Shown here: piece by piece, positions 13,629 through 19,714 of the stretch | Layout: each line of letters starts with the position of its first letter | Position numbering within the stretch: the stretch's first letter is position 1 | Assembly: GCA_964574105.1 (NCBI GenBank) | Contig: CAZNKH010000010.1 | Span: 1-19,714, forward strand | Origin: UBA9988 sp964574105 | GTDB lineage: Bacteria; Patescibacteriota; Minisyncoccia; Phycocordibacterales; UBA9988 | Direction of reading: 5' to 3' | Length of the DNA stretch: 19,714 nt | Program-made: the position numbers and the translations under genes | Notes under the pieces: model-generated | Seen by the model: the letters and a program-made list of their open reading frames with translations, nothing else | What the model was told of the DNA's origin: nothing | Databases searched by the model: none

Positions 13629-15557
13629 ATGGCAAGTAATGGAAAAATAAACAAGAAACCAAGCCCGGTACACTCAAATGGTTGGAGTGGACTTTCAAAT
13701 CAGCTCCTTATCACTTTCTTGATTCTTTTCTTTGTGTCGCTTGCGTACTCGTATTTCTCTAATCAACAGACTGTATCGGCAAATATTCCACTTTCTGAGT
13801 TGGCGAGTGAGATAGGGAGCAGTAATGTTTCTGCCATCACTGTCTCGGGGAACAGCCTAGAGATAACTCTCGTTGATGGGACCAAGAAGATTTCACAGAA
13901 AGAAAGTGAGACTTCACTCACTGAAACTTTGCGTAACTACAATGTCTTACCCGAGATGCTCTCACGCATTACGGTGACCGTAAAGAGTCCCAGTGGATGG
14001 AGCTTCTGGTTACTCAATCTACTCCCCATCGTCCTTCCGGTGCTCTTTGTTCTCTTTCTTTTTTGGATGGTATCGCGGCAGTTGCGTGGCGCGTCTGCGC
14101 AGGCCTTCTCTTTCGGGCAGTCAAAGGCACGCCTAACCGACCCGAACGATCAGAAACAGAAAATCACCTTCAAGGATGTTGCCGGTGCACGAGAGGCCAA
14201 GGAGGAGCTGACTGAAATTGTAGACTTTTTAAAAAATCCCAAAAAATTTTTAGATATTGGCGCGCGTATCCCTAAGGGAGTACTCCTGATGGGCGGGCCG
14301 GGGACGGGTAAGACACTACTTGCGCGTGCTGTCGCAGGGGAGGCACATGTGCCATTTTTCTACATCTCTGGCTCTGAATTTGTGGAAATGTTTGTCGGTG
14401 TTGGCGCGTCGCGCGTACGCGATCTATTCAATATGGCTAAGAAAGCAGCGCCTTCCATTATCTTTATTGATGAAATTGATGCTATTGGTCGGCATCGCGG
14501 GAGCGGCATGGGGGGTGGCAATGATGAACGAGAGCAGACACTCAATCAGATTCTCGTTGAAATGGACGGTTTTGAACCGAATGAGAAATTAATCGTGATG
14601 GCCGCAACCAATCGTCCCGATGTGCTTGACCCAGCGCTTCTGCGTCCTGGCCGTTTTGATCGCCGTGTGGTGATTGATCTTCCTGATATAAAAGACAGAG
14701 AAGAGATTTTGGCAATCCATGCAAAAAATAAGCCACTCGCGGAGGATATTAATCTACACATTGTCGCCGAGCGGACACCCGGCTTCTCTGGTGCTGACCT
14801 CGCAAACCTGATGAATGAGGGAGCAATTCTTGCCGCGCGAGAAAATCGAGTCAAGATTGCACAGTACGACCTCATTCGCTCCATTGAGAAGGTAATGCTC
14901 GGTCCTGAGCGTAAGAGTCACATTCTCTCTGAGAAGGAGAAAAAGATTACCGCATACCACGAAATGGGTCATGCGCTCGTAGCTTCGGTACTCCCGTACG
15001 CTGATCCCGTGCACAAGGTCTCCATCATCTCTCGTGGTCATGCAGCAGGATATACCCTTAAGCTTCCCTTGGAGGAACGGCGTCTCCAGTCTCGACAGGA
15101 GTTTTTGGATGACATTGCTGTCTCTCTCGGTGGCTACGCGACCGAGCAGATTGTGTTTGGCGATATAACCACCGGCGCATCAAACGACATACAGGTCTCT
15201 ACCGCGCTCGCGCGAGATATGGTAGCGCGTTACGGTATGAGTGACACACTGGGGCCCGTTGCTTTTGATGTGGGAGGGACCAGTGTACTCTCTTCTCGTG
15301 GGGCAATTGTTGAGAAGTTTGCATCTGAAGCGGTATCTGCACAGGTGGATAAGGAGGTGTCGCGGATTATGAATGAGGCGCTTACCCGTGCGCGAAATGC
15401 GATTACCAACCATCGTGCGACACTTGACCACCTTGCCTCAGAATTGATACAGGTAGAGACAATAGAGCGTGATGACTTTGATAAACTCTTGATTGTAAAT
15501 GGCATTCAGCCAAAGAAGGTACAAGAGGTAGATGCTTCGCTCGTTGCAGAGAAGTAG
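13629..15557 (+). CDS. ftsH: ATP-dependent zinc metalloprotease FtsH
   Basis: FtsH is a membrane-anchored AAA+ protease that degrades damaged membrane proteins and some regulators, and in many bacteria ssrA-tagged proteins. The 642 residues comprise two membrane helices (around 24-43, and about 118-140 after an extracytoplasmic domain of some 75 residues), then the AAA+ module with Walker A GGPGTGKT (222-229), Walker B IIFIDEIDAIG and the RPGRFDRR second region of homology. The peptidase domain has HEMGH at 444-448 and the later Asp ligand in TTGASNDI. The FVGVGASRVRDLF pore and helix region is conserved. All catalytic elements are intact. Its own promoter and the tRNA gene 24 bases after its stop make it a short unit. 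Confidence 0.97.
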   Translation: MASNGKINKKPSPVHSNGWSGLSNQLLITFLILFFVSLAYSYFSNQQTVSANIPLSELASEIGSSNVSAITVSGNSLEITLVDGTKKISQKESETSLTETLRNYNVLPEMLSRITVTVKSPSGWSFWLLNLLPIVLPVLFVLFLFWMVSRQLRGASAQAFSFGQSKARLTDPNDQKQKITFKDVAGAREAKEELTEIVDFLKNPKKFLDIGARIPKGVLLMGGPGTGKTLLARAVAGEAHVPFFYISGSEFVEMFVGVGASRVRDLFNMAKKAAPSIIFIDEIDAIGRHRGSGMGGGNDEREQTLNQILVEMDGFEPNEKLIVMAATNRPDVLDPALLRPGRFDRRVVIDLPDIKDREEILAIHAKNKPLAEDINLHIVAERTPGFSGADLANLMNEGAILAARENRVKIAQYDLIRSIEKVMLGPERKSHILSEKEKKITAYHEMGHALVASVLPYADPVHKVSIISRGHAAGYTLKLPLEERRLQSRQEFLDDIAVSLGGYATEQIVFGDITTGASNDIQVSTALARDMVARYGMSDTLGPVAFDVGGTSVLSSRGAIVEKFASEAVSAQVDKEVSRIMNEALTRARNAITNHRATLDHLASELIQVETIERDDFDKLLIVNGIQPKKVQEVDASLVAEK

Positions 15558-15567
15558 AGGAGGGGGG

Positions 15568-15573
15568 TATAGT
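15568..15573 (+). promoter_or_regulatory. -10 box of the tRNA gene
   Basis: TATAGT ends 8 bases before the first base of the mature tRNA, so the primary transcript would have almost no 5' leader. Confidence 0.45.
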
Positions 15574-15581
15574 AAGGGCTG

Positions 15582-15653
15582 GGATGTGTAGCTCAATGGT
15601 AGAGCGGTCGTCTTATACACGACTGGTTCCAGGTTCGAGTCCTGGCACATCCA
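15582..15653 (+). tRNA. tRNA with UAU anticodon, tRNA-Ile(UAU)
   Basis: All arms pair: acceptor GGATGTG/CACATCC, D stem GCTC/GAGC, anticodon stem GTCGT/ACGAC, T arm CCAGG-TTCGAGT-CCTGG, with A as discriminator and CCA not encoded. The 7-base anticodon loop is CTTATAC, so positions 34-36 (15614-15616) are TAT, which pairs with the Ile codon ATA. Bacteria usually read ATA with a CAU tRNA modified to lysidine. A one-base difference (CTTACAC) would make this tRNA-Val(UAC), so sequencing error or recent change of identity should be kept in mind. Its 3' end is 5 bases from the convergent recG stop. Confidence 0.9.
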
Positions 15654-15658
15654 TTACT

Positions 15659-17806
15659 TCACCAAGACCTCGTAGTGTAAGCACTATTCAAAATGAATTG
15701 TATTGAGTCGTGAGAGGCGTTCGCGGAGGAGGTGAGAGTGGGATCCTCCTCTATAATCTTTCCTGCCTCGTTTCGTGCCGCCTCAACCATTCTTAGATTC
15801 TTGAGCGCCTCCATACCAATATCAGAGAGTCCTGACTGTGCGGTACCCATAAGTGTCCCCGAGCCGCGAATGAGTAAATCTTTTTCTGCGAGTTCAAAAC
15901 CATTTTTTGCATTCACCACCGCTTTTAATCGCGTCACACTCGCCACACTCTTTGTGCCAAGAAAGAGAAAGCAGTACGACTGATGAGTACTCCGTGCTAC
16001 ACGACCGCGGAGCTGGTGTATTTGCGCAAGGCCAAATCGCTCTGCTCCCTCAATAGCAATCACTGTTGCGTTGGGAATGTTCACCCCTACCTCTATTACA
16101 GAGGTAGAGACGAGAATGTGGAGACTTCCCTTAGTGAATGCACGCATAACAGCCTCCTTCTCATCTCGCTGTAATTTACCGTGTACGAGACCTACCTCGT
16201 AGTCAGGGAAGATGTCTGTTTGAAGACGCTCTGCCTCTGATTTTGCTGATTTTGCTTCAAGTGCCATTTCTTTTTCTGGGTCCGGTTCGTCAATGCGTGG
16301 GCAAATGATAAAGACTTGTCTACCACTTCGTAATTCATCACGCATACGCTCGTAGGCACGCTCGCGTTTTTTTTCAGAAACAATTTCAGTAACCACAGGC
16401 TTTCTCCTCGGTGGCATATCGTCAAGAAGGGTGAGATCAAGGTCGCCGTAAATAGTTAGCGCGAGCGTGCGGGGGATTGGCGTTGCTGTCATTGAGAGAA
16501 GGTGCGGGGCTATAGTATTTTTTTTCACCAGCCCCATTCGCTGTCTAATGCCAAAGCGGTGCTGCTCATCAATAATGACGAGACCGAGCATCTTCCAGAG
16601 TACGCTCTTTTGTATGAGCGCGTGCGTTCCGACAAGGATTGGGATCTCACCGTTTGCGACCCATTGTAATAGCTGTGTGCGTGAGATACGCGTGTGCTCC
16701 TCTGGGTTTATTTTAGATGGAAATTTGCGGCACCCACTTCCTGTAATAAGTCCTACCTGTATGCCGAGATGAGAGAAGTAATGAATGAACGATTCAAAAT
16801 GCTGACGGGCAAGTATCTCTGTCGGTGCCATATAAGCAACCTCATATCCGGCTATCACTGCGGCATAGGCGGCAACGGCGGCGACGGCAGTCTTGCCTGA
16901 GCCCACATCTCCCTCGAGGAGCCGTAGCATCGGTACGCTCTGAGAAAGATCGCTAAGGATTACATCCGTTGCTCTCTTTTGTGCGCGAGTGAGGGAGAAG
17001 GGGAAGCGGTCAATAAATCTCTGCACAGCGGATTGTTCAACTGTTATTGTGTGTGCACCAATTTTCTGATATGTGCTCCTTTCATGCAGGCGGGCAAGGT
17101 TTAGATAGAACACTTCTTCAAATGCGAAACGCTTTTGCGCGGCGAGTGCGTCACTCGCACGCTTGGGAGTGTGGATGAAGAGGAGAGATGCAGAGAGTGT
17201 GGGCAACTTGTAGTGTGCGCGAAGTACTTCTGGGAGTGGGTCATACATTTTTTCGTGAATACCTTTTTCTAATACTTCACGAATATGATGCTGTATCCAC
17301 TGTGATGAAATACCTGCAGTAGCAGGGTACACCGAGATGAGCCCTGCCTGTGTCTGCGGAGAGAGTGAGATATCTTCTCCAGCGTAGAACTCAATTTCTG
17401 GATTGATAATGGAGAGTTTTTTATTTTTTTCTCTAATTTGTCCACTCACTCGCACTGCCGATCCAACAGCGAACCTTTTTGCTATATAGGGCTGGTGGAG
17501 CCAGACGAGGGTTATGGTCCCTGTGCCGTCATCAAGCACTGCCTCACTCAGGGGAGTTTTTTTGCGAAAGGCTCTTCGCGCTTCAGACTTAGTGATGGTT
17601 CCGGTTATGATGACTTGTTCTAATGGAGCACAATCCGCAATGTGCTTACGCGTACCTGGTTCTTCATAGCGAGCGGGATAGTGAGAAAGGAGATCGCGTA
17701 CTGTCTCTATGCGGAGGTGCTTGAGCGCTTCCGCCTGCTCACTGGAGATACGCCAGAGAGAGGGGAGCTTTGTCTCTGGAGTAATGGCTTCGGTGGTGTT
17801 TCGCAT
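15659..17806 (-). CDS. recG: ATP-dependent DNA helicase RecG
   Basis: RecG (715 residues) reverses stalled replication forks and migrates branched DNA. The N-terminal wedge/OB domain includes VIITGTITKSEARRAF and VLDDGTGTITLVWLHQPYI. The superfamily 2 helicase motor shows LEGDVGSGKTAVAAVAAY (Walker A), MAPTEILARQHF, VIIDEQHRFGIRQR (motif II), MTATPIPRTLALT (motif III) and VARSTHQSYCFLF with the QLRGR arginine finger. The TRG-type C-terminal motif region follows. I chose the ATG at 17806: the open frame runs on to 17935, but that part crosses a terminator and another gene. TATACT on the minus strand (17814-17819) lies 7 bases ahead of this ATG. Confidence 0.95.
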   Translation of the reverse strand: MRNTTEAITPETKLPSLWRISSEQAEALKHLRIETVRDLLSHYPARYEEPGTRKHIADCAPLEQVIITGTITKSEARRAFRKKTPLSEAVLDDGTGTITLVWLHQPYIAKRFAVGSAVRVSGQIREKNKKLSIINPEIEFYAGEDISLSPQTQAGLISVYPATAGISSQWIQHHIREVLEKGIHEKMYDPLPEVLRAHYKLPTLSASLLFIHTPKRASDALAAQKRFAFEEVFYLNLARLHERSTYQKIGAHTITVEQSAVQRFIDRFPFSLTRAQKRATDVILSDLSQSVPMLRLLEGDVGSGKTAVAAVAAYAAVIAGYEVAYMAPTEILARQHFESFIHYFSHLGIQVGLITGSGCRKFPSKINPEEHTRISRTQLLQWVANGEIPILVGTHALIQKSVLWKMLGLVIIDEQHRFGIRQRMGLVKKNTIAPHLLSMTATPIPRTLALTIYGDLDLTLLDDMPPRRKPVVTEIVSEKKRERAYERMRDELRSGRQVFIICPRIDEPDPEKEMALEAKSAKSEAERLQTDIFPDYEVGLVHGKLQRDEKEAVMRAFTKGSLHILVSTSVIEVGVNIPNATVIAIEGAERFGLAQIHQLRGRVARSTHQSYCFLFLGTKSVASVTRLKAVVNAKNGFELAEKDLLIRGSGTLMGTAQSGLSDIGMEALKNLRMVEAARNEAGKIIEEDPTLTSSANASHDSIQFILNSAYTTRSW

Positions 17807-17813
17807 GGACTGT

Positions 17814-17819
17814 AGTATA
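17814..17819 (-). promoter_or_regulatory. -10 box of recG, predicted leaderless start
   Basis: Reading the minus strand, TATACT is followed by 7 bases and the recG ATG. Together with the terminator just upstream it supports the short recG start. Confidence 0.5.
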
Positions 17820-17830
17820 CCGCGCAAAAC

Positions 17831-17867
17831 AAAAAACAATCCGCCGGAGGCGGACTGTTTTTTGTTT
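17831..17867. terminator. Bidirectional intrinsic terminator
   Basis: The arms 17835-17845 and 17849-17859 pair over 11 positions with one mismatch around a 3-base loop. A runs lie on the left and T runs on the right, so the hairpin is followed by U-rich RNA on either strand. On the minus strand it ends the transcript of the small membrane protein just before recG. Confidence 0.8.
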
Positions 17868-17876
17868 TTTTGTGGA

Positions 17877-18023
17877 TTACTGTGCCGGGACAGTCTCAGT
17901 TGTAGGCGTCTCGGTCGTTGGGGTCGTGTCACCAACTGGCGTGCCCGATTGTGTGTACCACCAGTACCCGCCTGCGAATACTACGATGATCACAACGATC
18001 CACATAATAGTCTTGCCACTCAT
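17877..18023 (-). CDS. Small membrane protein, 48 residues, unknown
   Basis: Translating the minus strand from the ATG at 18023 gives 48 residues. A short start (MSGKTIM) is followed by one hydrophobic helix (WIVVIIVVFAGGYWW, residues 8-22) and then a Thr/Pro/Glu-rich tail (GDTTPTTETPTTETVPAQ). This looks like a single-pass protein with the tail probably outside the membrane. It has a TATACT box at 18053-18058 upstream (29 bases before the ATG) and a terminator 10 bases after its stop, so it forms a complete transcription unit. I do not recognise a family. An overlapping longer frame, the false extension of recG, covers the first part of this region in another phase. Confidence 0.7.
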   Translation of the reverse strand: MSGKTIMWIVVIIVVFAGGYWWYTQSGTPVGDTTPTTETPTTETVPAQ

Positions 18024-18104
18024 TGGAGCGTTAGTTATCTACTAATAGGGATAGTATAGCACAAGTGGATTATCCTGCCACAATGTACTAGTATGTGAAG
18101 TTGG

Positions 18105-18212
18105 GGAGAGGTGGCTGAGTGGATGAAAAGCAAACTGCTTTGCTTTTCATCGGAGCCTACAGGCGAGGTGGCAGACACTCAGATACCGCCTCGCGACAAT
18201 ACGAAGTATATT
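18105..18212 (+). pseudogene. Degenerate tRNA-Ser 5' copy with hairpins
   Basis: The 18 bases GGAGAGGTGGCTGAGTGG (18105-18122) repeat exactly the 5' end of the functional tRNA-Ser at 18213. What follows is not tRNA-like: a perfect 13-bp inverted repeat (18122-18134 with 18139-18151, loop CTGC), then a second hairpin around 18163-18195 (GCGAGGTGG against CCGCCTCGC). No CCTCTCC acceptor strand or T arm occurs before the next copy. A TAGTAT hexamer at 18089-18094 could start a transcript through both copies. Confidence 0.65.
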
Positions 18213-18299
18213 GGAGAGGTGGCTGAGTGGCTGAAAGCAGCATCCTGCTAAGATGCTAGGGGAGTAATCCCCTCGAGGGTTCGAATCCCTCCCTCTCCG
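18213..18299 (+). tRNA. tRNA-Ser(GCU)
   Basis: The class II tRNA has acceptor GGAGAGG/CCTCTCC, anticodon stem GCATC/GATGC with loop CTGCTAA (anticodon GCT at 18247-18249, reading AGC/AGU), a long variable arm GGGG-AGTAAT-CCCC and T arm GAGGG-TTCGAAT-CCCTC. G is the discriminator and CCA is not encoded. The 3' half is overlapped on the opposite strand by the end of a serine recombinase gene, which is typical of a tRNA used as integration site. Confidence 0.96.
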
Positions 18300-19714
18300 C
18301 AGAAAGAAACTTCCGAATCCGAAAGGTGGGAAGAAGCCCGCGCCGAAGGCGCGGGTGTGGGCAAAAGAGCCCGTCGCTTCGCGACGAATTGGGACGGGAC
18401 GGGTGCGGCGAACTGGGCGGATTTGTCACGAACCAAGGGGTTCGTTCCGATTTTTTGGACGAACGACTTGATTTGGTACAAATCAGACGAGGAGGACAAA
18501 AAATTGGCTTGTTTCGTATCTAAAATCCATTCCCGCAAGAGTTCGACCCAATTATTTCTCCCGCGTTCAAAATCTTTCATTTTTTCCTTCAAAGCGGCGA
18601 GAGAGCGCATGAGCTTATCTTTTCGCTTGAGATAAACATCTTTCGGTACATCACCATCAAGATACGCTGAGAGTAGTTTTTCCATGCGCTCCTCGCTCGC
18701 TTTGATTCCATTGGAAAGATTTTGAACCTCGCTTTGCGACACTCCAATTTCCTCGCGCTCCCACATTTTCACTTTGTCCAACATCCAGTCGGTATAGCGA
18801 TCGCAAAGCGAGATTGTTTGAAACCGTGCACAGATTTGCCTCGTAAGCTCACTTTCCTGCAAATAGGCTTGCGAACAGTGGCCGCGCTTTTTCGAGCACC
18901 GATAATAGCGATAGCGACCACCAGATTTTCCAGTCGCCCACTGCGCGGAAATCATACCGCCACACTCGCCACATCGAAAAAGTCCAGTGAAAGGAAAATC
19001 ATGCTTGATTTTCCTTTTGCGCGGCCTTTCTTTCGTTTGCAATACTTTCTGCACGGCTTCAAACAATTGCGGAGAAATAATTGGCTCAAAGTTTCCATCA
19101 AACCATTCGTCACCATGTTTGACGAAACCGAGATAGGCACGATGTGTCAAAAGTCGTTTGATGGAAACTTTGGCAAGTGGCGTTTGGTTACGAGTCACCA
19201 CGCCCAAGTCCGCCAAAAATTGCGCGAGCGAAATAAAAGTATGCGATCCTTTGGCGTATTCTTGAAACGCTAGAGTAACCACGCGAGCATTTGTCGGATG
19301 AGGCTCAATATTTCTCACCTTCGGATTATTGGTGTAGCCAAAGGGAGCTAAATTCAACCATTCGCCTCGTCGCAATTTTTGGCGGACGCCGCGCTTGATA
19401 TTGTCAGATAGATTATCCGAATAATATTTAGATTGCCCGAACGCCACTTGCAACATAAAAAGCCCTTGCGGGGTTGGTTCAAACCAAAATGTCGGAAAGC
19501 GCAAAGACACAACCTTGCGAGTGTCTACGGCGTAAATTACTCGTCCACCGTCAATACTGTTGCGCGCGAGGCGGTCGGGATGCCACGCCAATATGCCGAC
19601 ACCATCTAACTTTTCAATTTTCGCGAACATTTCGCCGAACACCTCGCGCCCCGGTGTCTTTGCGCTTTTCGACTCTTGAAATTCCTCAAGAATTTCAAGA
19701 TTTTCTTTACGCGC
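18248..19714 (-). CDS. Large serine recombinase, N-terminus outside window
   Basis: The frame is open to the last base, and the extra 24 codons beyond the GTG at 19642 read ARKENLEILEEFQESKSAKTPGREVF, matching the family, so the catalytic serine lies beyond the window. Visible parts are the end of the resolvase domain (GILAWHPDRLARNSIDGG, FPTFWFEPTPQGLFMLQVAFGQSKYYSDNLS), the recombinase domain (RRGEWLNLAPFGYTN onward), a zinc ribbon (CGECGG ... YYRCSKKRGHCSQ) and a coiled-coil stretch (EEIGVSQSEVQNLSNGIKASEERMEKLL). Such enzymes integrate and excise mobile elements. The last 16 or so residues (GEGGIRTLEGITPLAS) are translated from the antisense of tRNA-Ser; the stop is inside the tRNA gene. 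The native C-terminus may have been lost or end earlier. Confidence 0.88.
   Translation of the reverse strand, partial: ARKENLEILEEFQESKSAKTPGREVFGEMFAKIEKLDGVGILAWHPDRLARNSIDGGRVIYAVDTRKVVSLRFPTFWFEPTPQGLFMLQVAFGQSKYYSDNLSDNIKRGVRQKLRRGEWLNLAPFGYTNNPKVRNIEPHPTNARVVTLAFQEYAKGSHTFISLAQFLADLGVVTRNQTPLAKVSIKRLLTHRAYLGFVKHGDEWFDGNFEPIISPQLFEAVQKVLQTKERPRKRKIKHDFPFTGLFRCGECGGMISAQWATGKSGGRYRYYRCSKKRGHCSQAYLQESELTRQICARFQTISLCDRYTDWMLDKVKMWEREEIGVSQSEVQNLSNGIKASEERMEKLLSAYLDGDVPKDVYLKRKDKLMRSLAALKEKMKDFERGRNNWVELLREWILDTKQANFLSSSSDLYQIKSFVQKIGTNPLVRDKSAQFAAPVPSQFVAKRRALLPTPAPSARASSHLSDSEVSFCGEGGIRTLEGITPLAS
18300..19714. mobile_element. Probable integrated element, left part only
   Basis: A serine recombinase begins directly at the 3' end of an intact tRNA-Ser and extends out of the window, the usual layout of an island inserted at a tRNA 3' end. 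The tRNA 3' half would be the attL core; the matching attR, a repeat of that end, would lie beyond the window. The boundary at 18300 is inferred. Confidence 0.45.
18337..18465. repeat. Cluster of short inverted repeats in recombinase 3' region
   Basis: Four hairpins lie close together: CCCGCGCC/GGCGCGGG (18337-18355, loop GAA), CGTCGC/GCGACG (18372-18386, loop TTC), ACGAACC/GGTTCGT (18428-18445, loop AAGG) and an imperfect TTCGTTCC/GGACGAA pair (about 18441-18465). They sit inside the low-similarity tail of the recombinase gene and could be binding or folding sites for recombination, or palindromic repeats. Confidence 0.6.

Noticed and set aside
15438..15650. Minus-strand frame starting MCQDSNLEP
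   Set aside because: It is the antisense of the tRNA at 15582-15653 and the end of ftsH, not a gene.
17807..17935. Upstream extension of recG by 43 codons
   Set aside because: It crosses a bidirectional terminator and the small membrane protein gene, and shows no RecG similarity; the start at 17806 has a -10 box.
18722..19273. Plus-strand frame of 183 codons
   Set aside because: It lies wholly opposite the recombinase gene, whose zinc ribbon and conserved motifs are on the minus strand.
1..19714. CRISPR array or restriction, toxin or other defence genes
   Set aside because: No regularly spaced repeats and no cas, methylase or toxin-antitoxin motifs were seen on either strand.

Overview
The window looks like a piece of a Candidate Phyla Radiation (Patescibacteria) genome, probably of Parcubacteria type. 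The reasons are: an spc-type ribosomal operon that runs from S5 straight to L15 with no rpmD (L30); the short zinc-ribbon form of S14; very compact spacing with few Shine-Dalgarno sequences; tRNAs and a tmRNA without an encoded CCA; and a serine recombinase of the kind common in these genomes. This placement is inference from gene content. No 16S rRNA gene is present.

Layout. (1) 1-663: 3' end of a SIMPL (DUF541) protein, followed by a terminator hairpin that has a strong promoter folded into it. (2) 759-6483: one plus-strand operon, rpsN(Z)-rpsH-rplF-rplR-rpsE-rplO-secY-adk-map-ndk, linking ribosome assembly, membrane insertion, N-terminal Met removal and nucleotide balance. (3) 6484-6795: no protein gene, but a promoter, a closed multi-hairpin RNA and an intrinsic terminator, which I read as an undescribed ncRNA or leader. 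(4) 6796-8806: a beta-CASP metallo-beta-lactamase RNase and an SLOG/Rossmann protein. (5) 8810-9857, minus strand: infC-rpmI-rplT, with infC starting at a non-AUG codon. (6) 9956-10823: smpB directly followed by ssrA (tmRNA), the complete trans-translation pair. (7) 10831-13554: a GT2 glycosyltransferase (minus) diverging from a large cobalamin-binding-type radical SAM protein (plus). (8) 13629-15653: ftsH, then a tRNA whose anticodon reads UAU. (9) 15659-18023, minus strand: recG, a bidirectional terminator, and an unlisted 48-residue membrane protein. (10) 18105-19714: a degenerate tRNA-Ser copy, an intact tRNA-Ser(GCU), and a serine recombinase that reads into the tRNA from the opposite strand and leaves the window. 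This is the probable edge of an integrated element.

Regulation. TATACT-like -10 hexamers sit 6-8 nt before several start codons (MBL RNase, SLOG protein, ftsH, recG), which predicts leaderless mRNAs. Within the ribosomal operon, three junctions have exactly one base between stop and start, which suggests translational coupling. The points I think most worth checking are the structured RNA at 6589-6769, the leaderless promoter pattern, the UAU-anticodon tRNA and the tRNA-Ser integration boundary.
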